Assembly: GCF_905220365.1 (NCBI RefSeq)
Contig: NC_061153.1
Span: forward strand, 13,755,299 to 13,819,298
Direction: 5' to 3'
DNA length: 64,000 bases
Source of the DNA: Vanessa cardui
Lineage: Eukaryota > Arthropoda > Insecta > Lepidoptera > Nymphalidae
Shown: in pieces, positions 40,334-49,495 of the stretch
Numbering within the stretch: the first letter of the stretch is position 1
Layout: each line of letters starts with the position of its first letter
Translations under genes and position numbers: made by a program
The notes under the pieces: model-generated
The model's input: only the letters and a program-made list of their open reading frames with translations
Told to the model about the DNA's origin: nothing
Databases searched by the model: none

Positions 40334-40550
40334 ACACCGGCTCCAAATATACCAATAACTATAACTACTGATATAATCGTTAATCGACTTTTAAGTAGTC
40401 TAATATTTTTCATTTCATTTAACTTAGGAAGACTCTAAAAAATATGTTGAATACGCAATTATTTTTATTACTTTCTCGTGCATATTCATTTGTTTTAAAA
40501 TAGTGTTTTGTTTGAAGTCGGTTTTTCTTTTTGTTAAAATTTTTATTTAT
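40334..40550 (-). repeat. Solo right arm of foldback unit F inside nad2
   Basis: Starts CACCGGCTCCAAATATACC and ends GTTTGAAGTCGGTTTTTC, GTTAAAATTTTTATTTATT. Only one arm is present, joined to the Jockey tail. 40551-40600 (GAGTATTCAAAACC ...) is neither nad2 nor unit F. Confidence 0.75.
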
Positions 40551-40824
40551 TGAGTATTCAAAACCAAATTATTTACATTAAACCAATCTTGTATCTGTGA
40601 TAAGCTTCAGAATTTAATAAATTATTGGGGTTTGAGATAAGGGGGATAAAGCTTAATAAATTAATTTCTAATCCAATTCAACATCCTAATCAAGAATTAG
40701 AAGAAATAGAAATTAAAGTTCTAAAAAATATAATAAATAAGAAAAATATTTTATTTGAATTAATTAAGAATAAAATTTAAAATAAGAAAAATCTTTAATG
40801 AATAAATTCATATTATAAAAAATT

Positions 40825-40893
40825 ATATTTTAATGTAAGATGGATGGTAATTTTTGAAATTGCAAGATATAGTTTAATTCTATAAAATATAAT
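40825..40893 (+). tRNA. trnQ: NUMT copy of trnQ
   Basis: Plus strand TATATTTTAATGTAAGATGG, GGTAATTTTTGAAATTGC with TTG anticodon, then AGTTTAATTCTATAAAATAT. On the strand opposite to trnI and trnM, as expected. Confidence 0.75.
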
Positions 40894-40953
40894 AAAGGTA
40901 AAAATTTACATTATTTATCCTATCAGAATAATCCTTTTAATCAGGCACTTTAT
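40890..40953 (-). tRNA. trnI: NUMT copy of trnI
   Basis: Minus strand AAAGTGCCTGATTAAAAGGA, then TTATTCTGATAGGATAAATA with GAT anticodon. Confidence 0.8.
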
Positions 40954-40955
40954 TT

Positions 40956-41014
40956 TTAAAAAAAAGGGATTTCCTTTATATTTGGGGTATGAACCCAAAA
41001 GCTTTATAATAAAA
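40956..41014 (-). tRNA. trnM: NUMT copy of trnM
   Basis: Minus strand AAAGCTTTTGGGTTCATACC with CAT anticodon, then CCAAATATAAAGGAAATCCC. The order M-I-Q before nad2 is the ditrysian lepidopteran arrangement. Confidence 0.85.
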
Positions 41015-41029
41015 TAATTATGTTTTTAG

Positions 41030-41788
41030 TAATTTATTATAAATTTGTTTTACATATAAATTTTAGTATATAATTTTAATTATTTTAAAAATAATTAATT
41101 AATATAAGTAATAATTAATATAAAAAATTTAAGAAATTAAGATTTAGCAATATAAAAATTAATAACTAATTTTGTGCCAGCAGTTGCGGTTAAGCAAAAG
41201 TTAAATTAAATTATTTCAGTTTATAATAAATAAATAAATAATTAAAATAAATATTAAATTATTAGGTGAAATTTTAATTTAATTAAATTTTATTTAAAAA
41301 TTATGATTTAATAAATTTTAATATAAACTAGGATTAGATACCCTATTATTAAAAATTTAATTTATAATACTAAAATAGTAAATAATAATTTATTGAAACT
41401 TGAATAATATGGCGGTATTTTTGTTCATTTAGAGGAATCTGTCTAATAATTGATAATCCACGAATAAATTTACTTAATTTATAATTTTGTATATCATTGT
41501 TAAAAAAACATTTTTTAGTAAAAATAATATTTAAAAATTAATATTAAAAATTAATTCAGATCAAGGTGCAGAATATAATTAAGAATATGATGGATTACAA
41601 TAAATATATTTAAATGAATAATTTTATTGTAATAAAAATTTGAAGGTGGATTTAAATGTAATTTTAATTAGTTAAAATGATTATAAATTAAAATATGTAC
41701 ATATTGCCCGTCACTTTCATTTAAAAATTGAAATAAGTCGTAACAAAGTAGAGGTACTGGAAAGTGTTTCTAGAAAGAACAAATTAGA
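41030..41788 (+). rRNA. rrnS: NUMT copy of 12S rRNA
   Basis: Highly conserved GTGCCAGCAGTTGCGGTTA (near 41174-41192), AACTAGGATTAGATACCCTA (near 41326-41346), GGCGGTATTTTTGTTCATTT, and the 3' end ATATTGCCCGTCACTTTCAT with AAGTCGTAACAAAGTAGAGG (near 41735). It starts only about 15 bases after trnM, so the control region is absent. Confidence 0.9.
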
Positions 41789-41855
41789 GCTTGTTAAAGT
41801 ATTTCATTTACATTGAAATGAAATTAAAAATTAATTAATTTGAAGGGTTAAATTA
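41789..41855 (+). tRNA. trnV: NUMT copy of trnV
   Basis: CAAATTAGAGCTTGTTAAAG then TATTTCATTTACATTGAAAT with TAC anticodon, between 12S and 16S. Confidence 0.75.
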
Positions 41856-43218
41856 ATAAATAAAAAAAATTTAATATTGAAAAGAAAAAATGGGGGTTTA
41901 AGTATTTTTATAGAAAAAAATTAATAATTTTATAGTTAAATATTACTGTAAAGGAAATTATAAATAAATGAAATTTAATTAATTAAAAATTAAATTTAAA
42001 TTATTGTATCTTGTGTATCAGAGTTTATTAAATATTAATAATTTATTTAAATAAATCTCGAATTTAAAAGAGCTAATTAATAAAAAAAAACTTAATGTTG
42101 TATAATTATTTTAAATAATTAATTAGAAATGAAATGTTAATCGTTTTTAAATTTATCTAGTTTTTTTTAGAAAAAAATTTAATTTTAAATTTAAATAATT
42201 TTATAATTATTTAATTAATTATAAAAATTTTAAATTTAATATTTTAAGAGATAAGCTTTAAATTAAAATGTTATAATTAGAAAAAAATAAAATTAAAATT
42301 TTTAAAATTTATATTGTTTAGAAATTATAATTTATTATAAAAATTTTTAATTAAAATAAAATTTAAATTAAATTAAATTTTTTATAAAAAAATTAGTAAT
42401 AATGATAAAATTAGTATATTATATTAATAAAATAAAAATGTAATTAAAATTAAATTAAAGGAATTCGGCAAAATTTTATATTCGCTTGTTTATCAAAAAC
42501 ATGTCTTTTTGAAAATAATTTAAAGTCCAATCTGCCCACTGATATAATTATTAAAGGGCTGCAGTATATTGACTGTACAAAGGTAGCATAATCATTAATT
42601 AGTCTTTTAATTGAAGACTTGTATGAAAGATTTGATGAAATATAAACTGTCTCTAATTTATTAAATAAAATTTAATTTTTTAGTTAAAGAGTTAGCTATA
42701 GAGTTTTATAATTGAATTATTTAATATTAAATATATAAATATTAAATTAAAATAAATAAAAATTTTAACAAAAAGAAAAACCGACTTCAAGCAAAACACT
42801 ATTTTAAAACAAATAAAAATGCACTAAAAAGTAATAATAATAATTGCATATTTAACATATTTTTTATAGTCCTCCTAGGTAAAATGAAATGAAAAATAAT
42901 AGACTACTTAAAAGTCAATTTACGATTATATAATGCAGTTATAATTATTGATATATTTGGAGCCGGCGTCAGCCACGGGCACAAGCCTCAACAATCAAAA
43001 GAAAGAAGCGATACGAACCCCTTGATTAACCCAGTATATTATCGTATAAAAGGTAATTTGTAAGAAATATATTATGGGGATATACTATAGGGTTTTCTTG
43101 ATCTGAGTTCAAACCGGTGTGAGCCAGGTTGGTTTCTATCTTTAGTAAAATAAAATATTTTAGTACGAAAGGATCAAATATTTAAAATAATTTTATATTT
43201 ATGAATATTAATAATATA
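41856..43218 (+). rRNA. rrnL: NUMT copy of 16S rRNA, interrupted and partly deleted
   Basis: Conserved blocks: AAAAACATGTCTTTTTG (near 42496), CAATCTGCCCACTGA (near 42528), GACTGTACAAAGGTAGCATA (near 42570), GTATGAAAGATTTGATGAAA. At 42752 foldback sequence begins, and 16S resumes at 43101 with GATCTGAGTTCAAACCGGTG and TTAGTACGAAAGGATC. The region that normally lies between (including the TTAGGGATAACAGCG block) is missing, so insertion came with a deletion of roughly 300 bases. Confidence 0.88.
42752..43100 (+). repeat. Partial foldback unit F inside 16S
   Basis: Left arm (AAAAACCGACTTCAAGC) and part of the centre (AACAATCAAAAGAAAGAAGC, GGGGATATACTATAGGGTTT) but no right arm. Diverged from the other full copies and sharing CTCCTAGGTAAAATG with 18259-18478, so it is an older insertion. 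Confidence 0.75.
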
Positions 43219-43221
43219 ATT

Positions 43222-43283
43222 ATAAGCTATTTTGGCAGATAAATGTAATGGTTTTAGAAGTATCATATACTATCTATATATTT

Positions 43284-43286
<3 letters not shown>
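43222..43286 (+). tRNA. trnL1: NUMT copy of trnL1 (CUN)
   Basis: GCTATTTTGGCAGATAAATG then TAATGGTTTTAGAAGTATC with TAG anticodon, between 16S and nad1. Confidence 0.75.

Positions 43287-43288
<2 letters not shown>

Positions 43289-43352
<64 letters not shown>
43289..43352. repeat. AT dinucleotide microsatellite
   Basis: About 60 bases of TA repeat between trnL1 and nad1, which are normally adjacent or nearly so. Confidence 0.85.
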
Positions 43353-43355
<3 letters not shown>

Positions 43356-44291
43356 GATAATAATTGATATGTTAAATATTATAATTGGATTTTTAATTTT
43401 AGTTATTGGAGTTTTAATTGGGGTTGCTTTTTAACTTTATTGGAATGAAAAGTTTTAGGTTATACTTATTCAAATTCGAAAAGGTCCTAATAAAATAGGT
43501 TATATGGGATTATTACAACCTTTTTGTGGTGCTATTAAGTTATTTTCTAAAGAACAAGTTTATTTAAATTATTCAAATTATTTAGTTTATTATTTTTCTC
43601 CTATTATAAGATTGATTTTGTCTTTAATAATTTGAATAGTAATTCCTTATATATTTAATATAATTACTTTTAATTTAGGAATTTTATTTTTTTTATGTTG
43701 TACTAGAATTGGGGTTTATACTCTAATGATTGCTGGTTGATCTTCTAATTCAAATTATTCGTTATTTGTTATGGGTTGCGTGCTGTAGCTCAAACTATTT
43801 CTTATGAAGTTAGAATGACTTTAATTATAATATCTAGAATTATTGTAATTATAGATTTTAATTTAATAAAGTTTTTTGATTATCAGGTTTTAGTTTGATT
43901 TATTTTTATGATAATACCTTTAAGTTTATGTTTCTTATCATCATGAATAGCTGAAACTAATCGAACTCCTTATGATTTTGCTGAAGGTGAAAGAGAATTA
44001 GTTTCTGGATTTAATATTGAATATAGAAGAGGAGGATTTGCTTTAATTTTTTTAGCTGAATATTTAAGAATTTTATTTATAAGATTATTATTTGTTATTA
44101 TTTATATAGGGGGTTATGATTTATCTTTATTTTTTTATTTAAAATTAGTTGTTTTACCTTTATTTTTTATTTGGGTTCGTGGGACATTACCTCGTTATCG
44201 GTATGATAAATTAATATATTTATGTTGAAAAAGTTATTTACCAATTTCTTTAAATTTTTTAATATTTTATATAGGATTAAAATATTTTTAA
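43353..44291 (+). pseudogene. nad1: NUMT copy of nad1
   Basis: NADH dehydrogenase subunit 1: IIGFLILVIGVLIGVAF, QIRKGPNKIGYMGLLQPF near 43470-43525, FSKEQVYLNYSNYLVYYFSP, ETNRTPYDFAEGESELVSGF near 43955-44010, and YDKLMYLCWKSYLPISLNF at the end. Frameshifts near 43432 (LLERKV lost to a base change) and near 43775 (between SLF and RAVAQ). TGA for Trp and AGA for Ser show the invertebrate mitochondrial code. Confidence 0.92.
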
Positions 44292-44317
44292 GTTATTAAA
44301 TGATTTTAGTATAAATA

Positions 44318-44388
44318 AATTAATAGAATAAATATTCTTTCTTAAGGTTTCAAAACAAATGCTTTAGCGAGCTCATTAATTAATAATT
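44318..44388 (-). tRNA. trnS2: NUMT copy of trnS2 (UCN)
   Basis: Minus strand ATTAATGAGCTCGCTAAAGC then ATTTGTTTTGAAACCTTAAG with TGA anticodon, directly after cob. Confidence 0.75.
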
Positions 44389-45519
44389 GAGAATTAATTT
44401 ATCTCAAAATCTATTTAAAACTGGGTTAATAATAAAATAAGAAAAATAAAGAATAGTTAATAATTGACCTGTAATAATATAAGGTGCTTCAACTGATCGT
44501 GCTCCAATTCAAGTTAATAAAATAATAATTGAAATTAAAGATCAAAATAATAATTGATTAATAGGATAAAATTGAATTCCTTGAATTTTTTTATTAAAAG
44601 TAAATGGTAAAATAATTAAAATTGATATAACTAAAGCAATAACTCCTCCTAATTTATTAGGAATTGACCGTAAAATTGCATAGGCAAATAAGAAATATGA
44701 CTCTGGTTGAATGTGAATTGGAGTTACTAAAGGATTAGCAGGAATAAAATTATCAGGGTCTCCTAATAAATAAGGATTAATTAAAGTTAATATTGTTAAT
44801 AAAAAAATTAAAATAATAAATCCAATTAAATTCTTAAATGAAAAAAAATGGATGAAAGGGAATTTTATCTAAATTTCATCATTAATACCTAGGGGATTAT
44901 TTGAACCTGTTTGAAGTAAAAATAATAAATGAATTATTGTTAATATTAAAATAATAAATGGAAATAAAAAATGGAATGTATAGAATCGGGTAAGAGTAGA
45001 CTTATCGACAGCGAATCCTCCTCAAATTAAATTTACTAATATTGTTCCTAAATATGGAATTGCTGATAATAAATTAGTAATAACTGTTGCTCCTCAAAAT
45101 GATATTTGTCCTCTAGGTAGAACATATCCTATAAATGCTGTAGCTATTAATAAAAATAAAATAACTACACCTACTGATCAAGTATGTTTATAATTAAAAG
45201 ATTCATAATAAATTCCTCGTCCAATATGTAAATAAATACAAATTAAAAAAAAATGATGCTCCATTTGTACGGATTTAATCAACCATAATTAACGTTTCGA
45301 CAAATGTTATTAACTCTATAAAAAGCTATTTCAATATTAGCTGTATAATATATAGTAAGAAATAATCCTGTAATAATTTGAATTATTAGACATAATCCTA
45401 AAAGTGATCCAAAATTTCATCATGTTGAAATATTAGAAGGTGTAGGTAAATCAATAAGAGAGTTATTAATAATTTAAAAAATGGGATTAGTTTTTTGAAT
45501 AGGTTTAAAAAAAGTTATC
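44379..45519 (-). pseudogene. cob: NUMT copy of cob (cytochrome b)
   Basis: Starts at 45519 (MITFFKPIQKTNPIF), SLIDLPTPSNISTWWNFGSL, then LHIGRGIYYESF near 45190-45230, SATVITNLLSAIPYLG near 45040-45110, and GARSVEAPYIITGQLLTILY near the end. Indels near 45470, 45265 and 44870 shift the frame. Trp is TGA throughout. Confidence 0.92.
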
Positions 45520-45612
45520 ATTTGTGAAATTAATTATTTGAACGAAGACAGCAACAACGGTGATAAATAAGTAAATAATTATTATTAAAGTTAATATATT
45601 AGTTTGTTCATT
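45520..45612 (-). pseudogene. nad6: NUMT remnant of nad6 (C-terminal end)
   Basis: Minus strand reads NILTLIIIIYLFITVVAVFV then IINF, matching the hydrophobic C-terminus of nad6 next to cob. The rest of nad6, trnP and trnT are missing at the RTE insertion. Confidence 0.6.
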
Positions 45613-45975
45613 ATATGACTTACTTTTGACTTACTTGACTTAAAGTCCTATGACCCCTAGATGGGGCGTCCACAGAGGTTCTCCATCTCGATCTGTCTTG
45701 AGCTTCATGCTTCATCTCGCTCCACGTCATACCGATGCTCGCCACTTCAGCTATCACAGTGCGACGCCAGGTTTGACGAGGACGGCCACGCTTCCACTTC
45801 CCCTGAGGATTCCAATCCAAGGCTTGCTTGGGAATGTGGTCGGGATCCCTTCGGAGTGTGTGGCCAATCCATCCCCATTTGCGGCGTTTAATCTGTCGAT
45901 CAATGGGGCTTTCGCGGCATTTCTCCAACAGTTCTGAGTTATTATTTAAGCACACCTATAAAATGCCAAAGAGCC
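45613..45975 (-). pseudogene. RTE ORF C-terminal part and 3' tail
   Basis: Minus strand: RQIKRRKWGWIGHTLRRDPD, HIPKQALDWNPQGKWKRGRP, TWRRTVIAEVASIGMTWSEM, then RSRWRTSVDA and a 3' UTR ending in AAGTCAAGTAAGTCAAAAG. This is the typical C-terminal end of RTE-type ORF2, in the opposite orientation to its own reverse transcriptase. Confidence 0.85.
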
Positions 45976-46327
45976 TTCTGCTGTACTCGTGGCGGAGTAC
46001 CGTATTAGCAGAGCCCTAGCCAGTCCGCGTCATCCACGTCCCCGTCGTCCTCCCTGGGACCTGCTGCAACTGCGCCGCCACGCGATAACCCTGTTGCAGT
46101 TGAGCTAACGGATGCAGGGTGAAAGGCGATTATTCTGCGCCTCAAAACAGAATCAACTCACAGGGAGGAACCCGAAACAAAACCGAGCAGATCCGCAGGC
46201 TCTGAAGCGGCAGCCCCGCTAGCGGATTAAGGCACAGTGGGCTAATCACCTGCTTGCCCGACAATCACCGATTAATGAAACTGAAACAGAGAGAAACCGG
46301 ACCGATCATTTACCGACGACTATTGGC
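45976..46327 (+). other. 5' UTR of the RTE-type element
   Basis: Moderately GC-rich, no ORF, leads directly into ATG 46328. Its presence shows that the inverted part reaches close to the element's true 5' end. Confidence 0.6.
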
Positions 46328-48808
46328 ATGAAAACACGGACACGAATTGCCTTTTGGAATATACGTACGCTCAGCGACGATAGCCGATTAGCCCAAGCAG
46401 AAGCAGTAATGCTTAGATACAAACTGCACATACTCGGTCTAAGCGAAGTGAGGAGAAACGGTTTCGGGGAGCTAAGAACGTCTGGGGGCTTAACTTTGCT
46501 GTATTCAGGTAAATAATGTGAGGAAGATGTACGCGAACACGGTGTTGGGCTCCTCCTTTCTAATGCAGCGAAGACTAGCCTTCTGGACTGGAAACCAATC
46601 TCGGACCGGATCATGTACGGCCGATTCAACTCAAGAGCCCGGAAAATCTCAATTGTGCAGTGCTACGCCCCAACCAATGCAGCAACAGAAGAAACCAAGG
46701 ACAACTTCTACAATGCCCTCAACACCACGCTGTGCAAAATAAAGAAACAAGACATCGTCATCGTCATGGGAGATCTGAATGCAAAAGTTGGGACGGATAA
46801 CACAAACCGCGCACGAAATATGGGCACGCAGGGTCTTGGGTTGTGCAACGAGAACGGGGAAAGATTTATTGAGTTTTGCCAAAATCATGACCTAACCATC
46901 GGAGGAACATTATTTATTCATGGCGACCACCACAAATACACCTGGAAATCACCCGATGGCGTCACAAAGAACCAAATCGACCACTTTGCCATCAGCTCTA
47001 AATGGCGTTCGTCTTTGCTCGATGTCCGTAACCGTAGGGGTGCCGATATTGATAGCGACCACCATTTGGTGGTTGCTGAAGTTCGACTTAAGGTTGCGGT
47101 GGCCCGCGCAGTTGGAGGACCTGGCAAAGTTGGAAGGAGGTTCGATGTGAGTAAACTAAACGATTCAGTGACTCGAAGATCGTTCCAACTGGAATTACGC
47201 AATCGTTTTGCCGCACTCGGAACAGCCTCAGACTCATTGGACGAAGAGTGGCATAACATCAAGGTAGCGTATACTGAGGCTAGCTCTACCGTTTTGGGGC
47301 GTAAATCACCTCACTCAAAAGAGGACTGGATGTCACAACGCACATGGGATCTGATCGAAGACAGGAGAAATCGCCACCTAAGACTCCTTGAGACTCATGA
47401 TGCTGCTGTTTGAGCCGACCTTAACTAGCAATACCGCCAAAAGCGTAAGGAGATCTATCGCAGTACACGCAAGGACAGGCGACTGTGGGCTGACGGTATT
47501 GCTGATCGTGCTCAACAAGCTGCTAATACTGGGAATTTGAAGGAACTTTACAGCGCAACAAAGTCCTTGGCTGGGAACAATAGGGCTAGGAAGAGGAAAC
47601 CCATAAAATCTAAGGATGGTCAGTTTGTTGTGACATCAGAAGGGCAGCTGGTGCGTTGGCGTGAACACTTTGAGGAGGTCTTACGCTTATCTGCAACATC
47701 GACACCTGACGCGATAAATGTTAGTTCCCCACAACCTCAACTACTCGACATTGATACGGAACCACCATCACCATCAGAGGTGGCAAAAGCAGTCCTCTCT
47801 CTGAAGACCGGCAAGGCGCCAGGGCTTGACTTGATCACAGCGGAAATGCTACAAGCAGACTTGACCTCCACAGTCAATGTTCTGACGCCTCTAATTGAGA
47901 AGATTTGGACTTCAGAAGAGCTCCCGGATGATTGGAACAAAGGTCTTATTATAACAGTACCAAAGAAAGGAGATCTTAGTGAGTGTGACAACTGGAGAGG
48001 TATTACATTGCTCTCAATCCCCGCCAAAGTTTTCTGCAAGATCATCCTGGGCAGGTTGCTAAAGGCTGTAGATCCTCTCCTCCGCAGGGAGCAGGCTGGT
48101 TTCCGGTCAAATCACTCTTGTACAGACCAGATCAACACTCTGCGTATCATACTAGAACAGGCATCAGAATGGCAGAGAGAGATTTATCTTACATTTGTTG
48201 ACTTCGAAAAAGCCTTCGATACGCTAAAGTGGTCAAGCATCTGGTCTCGTCTACTGGACATCGGGGTGCCTCCGAAGATTGTGCGCTTGTTGGAGAGTAT
48301 TTATAGAAAATATTCCTGCAGAGTTACTCACGACGGCCTCATTTCGGAAGACATTACAGTGCATGCAGGTGTCCGCCAAGGCTGCCTCCTATCGCCTCTT
48401 CTTTTCCTGGTCGTCCTTGACGGGATAATGCTTCGCATCACAGATAAACGGCGCCGCGGGATAGAATGGGGATTATCCAATATCTTAGAGGATTTGGACT
48501 ATGCCGACGATCTCTGCCTGCTGAGTCACACCCACGCCGACATGCAAGCAAAGTTAGATGATCTACGGCAGGAAGCAGCAAAGACAGGACTGAAGATAAA
48601 TACCCGGAAAACCAAAGAAATGCGATCTGGTGTGAAGAACAGCTCACCGTTGCTGATTGGCACAGAGGTGGTGGAACGCGTCCACCAATTTACTTACCTC
48701 GGGAGCGTCGTGTCGGAAACGGGGGGATGTGAGGAGGACATCGCCTCACGGATCGCCAAAGCCCGAGCTACTTTCGCGCAGTTGAGACCTGTTTGGCAGT
48801 CACGAAAG
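46328..48808 (+). pseudogene. RTE ORF2: endonuclease and reverse transcriptase, three nonsense codons
   Basis: One reading frame from ATG 46328 to 48808, interrupted only by TAA at 46514, TGA at 47411 and TAG at 47426. Endonuclease: IAFWNIRTLSDDSRLAQAEA, LGLSEVRRNGFG, VQCYAPTNAATEET, VIVMGDLNAKVGTDN (near 46760-46800), TWKSPDGVTKNQIDHFA, DSDHHLVVAEV. Reverse transcriptase: KTGKAPGLDLITAEML (near 47800-47850), NWRGITLLSIPAKVF, EQAGFRSNHSCTDQI, TFVDFEKAFDTL (near 48195-48230), GVRQGCLLSPLLF, LDYADDLCLL (near 48495-48525), TYLGSVVSETGGCEEDIASR. No frameshifts, so the insertion is comparatively recent. Confidence 0.9.
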
Positions 48809-48955
48809 ATATATATATATGTATTAGTTGTATTTTTAGTATTTTCTGTTTGTGAGGGGGTTTTAGGTCTTTCTATTTTAGTTTCGACAATTCGAACTCA
48901 TGGAAAAGATTATTTTCATTTTTTATTTCATCGATTTATTTTCAAAGTTATAATT
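48809..48955 (+). pseudogene. nad4L: NUMT remnant of nad4L
   Basis: Plus strand VLVVFLVFSVCEGVLGLSIL then VSTIRTHGKDYFHF, the C-terminal half of NADH dehydrogenase subunit 4L. The N-terminal half is missing at the RTE junction. Confidence 0.85.
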
Positions 48956-48963
48956 TAATTTAA

Positions 48964-49057
48964 ATGATAAAATTTTTAATAATAATAATATTTATAATTC
49001 CTTTATGTTTAAAAATATATATATTTTGAATGGTTCAATTAATAATAATATTAATAA
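48964..49057 (+). pseudogene. nad4: NUMT remnant of nad4 (N-terminal end)
   Basis: Starts ATGATAAAATTTTTAATAAT and continues with IPLCLKMYMFWMVQLM-type sequence under the mitochondrial code, overlapping nad4L in the usual way. It stops after about 30 codons where a CTCAAA-repeat tail begins. Confidence 0.75.
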
Positions 49058-49185
49058 CTTTAATTCAAACTCAAACTCAAACTCAAATTCCTTTATTCAA
49101 TATAAAAGCATTACACTTATTGATTGTCAAATAAACATTACCACCGGTTCGGAAAAAGGAACAGTAATGGTCTTAAAATAATTTA
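49058..49185 (-). repeat. Tail of a Jockey-type non-LTR copy inside nad4
   Basis: CAAACTCAAACTCAAACTCA then TTCCTTTATTCAATATAAAA, GATTGTCAAATAAACATTAC and CACCGGTTCGGAAA. Same 3' UTR style as 10700-10834 in the opposite orientation (GAGTTT tail). It marks the left edge of the 13.4-kb block in nad4/nad5. Confidence 0.7.
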
Positions 49186-49390
49186 TACACAATCAAAAAA
49201 AAGCAAACAGATAAGCCAGATATATACAGCGAAAGCAATATGCCGAAGGGCAGCGTAACCGCGTACAAGCGGACAAGTACAGCTAACTAAATAGCGTAGT
49301 ATAGGCAGTCAAGCCTGAGGGGTAAACCGACAGTTTTGTCGGGAGCTAGAGCTCTTGCTTGAGTCGATCCTTGAAATCGACTGAAGACTA
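49186..49390. other. Unassigned repeat-like stretch
   Basis: No ORF. Contains GGGTAAACCGACAGTTTTGT and GGAGCTAGAGCTCTTGCTTG. Together with 49496-49560 (CACGGTATTTATACCC, a TATA-like box) it might be a solo LTR remnant interrupted by the insertion at 49391, but no ends could be matched. Confidence 0.25.
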
Positions 49391-49484
49391 TTTTTTTTTT
49401 TTTTTCGAAATGTGTATTGCTGTTGGCCCTATTGGCCTCTACAGCGTCACCGGGTGGGGTAGGCGAGCTATATGCTCAGGCCAA
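49391..49484 (-). mobile_element. Very short 5'-truncated non-LTR copy with clear target-site duplication
   Basis: A T run (49391-49405) then CGAAATGTGTATTGCTGTTG and GGCCCTATTGGCCTCTACAG, flanked by ACTGAAGACTA at 49380-49390 and 49485-49495, an 11-bp target-site duplication. On the minus strand this is a 3' UTR with poly(A), probably R1-type. Confidence 0.8.
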
Positions 49485-49495
49485 ACTGAAGACTA

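Larger units (their letters stand above)
39431..40775 (-). pseudogene. nad2: NUMT copy of nad2, split by repeat insertions
   Basis: NADH dehydrogenase subunit 2. N-terminal part at 40600-40775: STLISISSNSWLGCWIGLEI, NLLSFIPLISNPNNLLNSEA. The rest is at 39431-40251: KYFLTQSIASINFLFSILL near 40190-40245, then NVLIGTIRRFNQSSLRKLIA and FSSINNLG near 39890-39975. The insertion falls between SEA and KYF. Frameshifts occur near 39740 and 40035. Confidence 0.88.
45613..48808. mobile_element. RTE-type non-LTR element with inverted 5' part (twin-priming structure)
   Basis: The 3' end (AAGTCA-type tail and C-terminal domain) lies at 45613-45975 on the minus strand. The 5' UTR, endonuclease and reverse transcriptase lie at 45976-48808 on the plus strand. 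The outer right edge stops at PVWQSRKI and the minus-strand piece starts about 70-80 residues further on in the family, so the two parts are one element whose 5' portion was inverted at insertion. It sits between nad6 and nad4L of the NUMT, with loss of the sequence in between. Confidence 0.8.

Noticed and set aside
45650..45937. 95-codon plus-strand ORF at the left end of the RTE element
   Set aside because: The minus strand here clearly encodes the RTE C-terminus (KWGWIGHTLRRDP), so the plus reading is a shadow.
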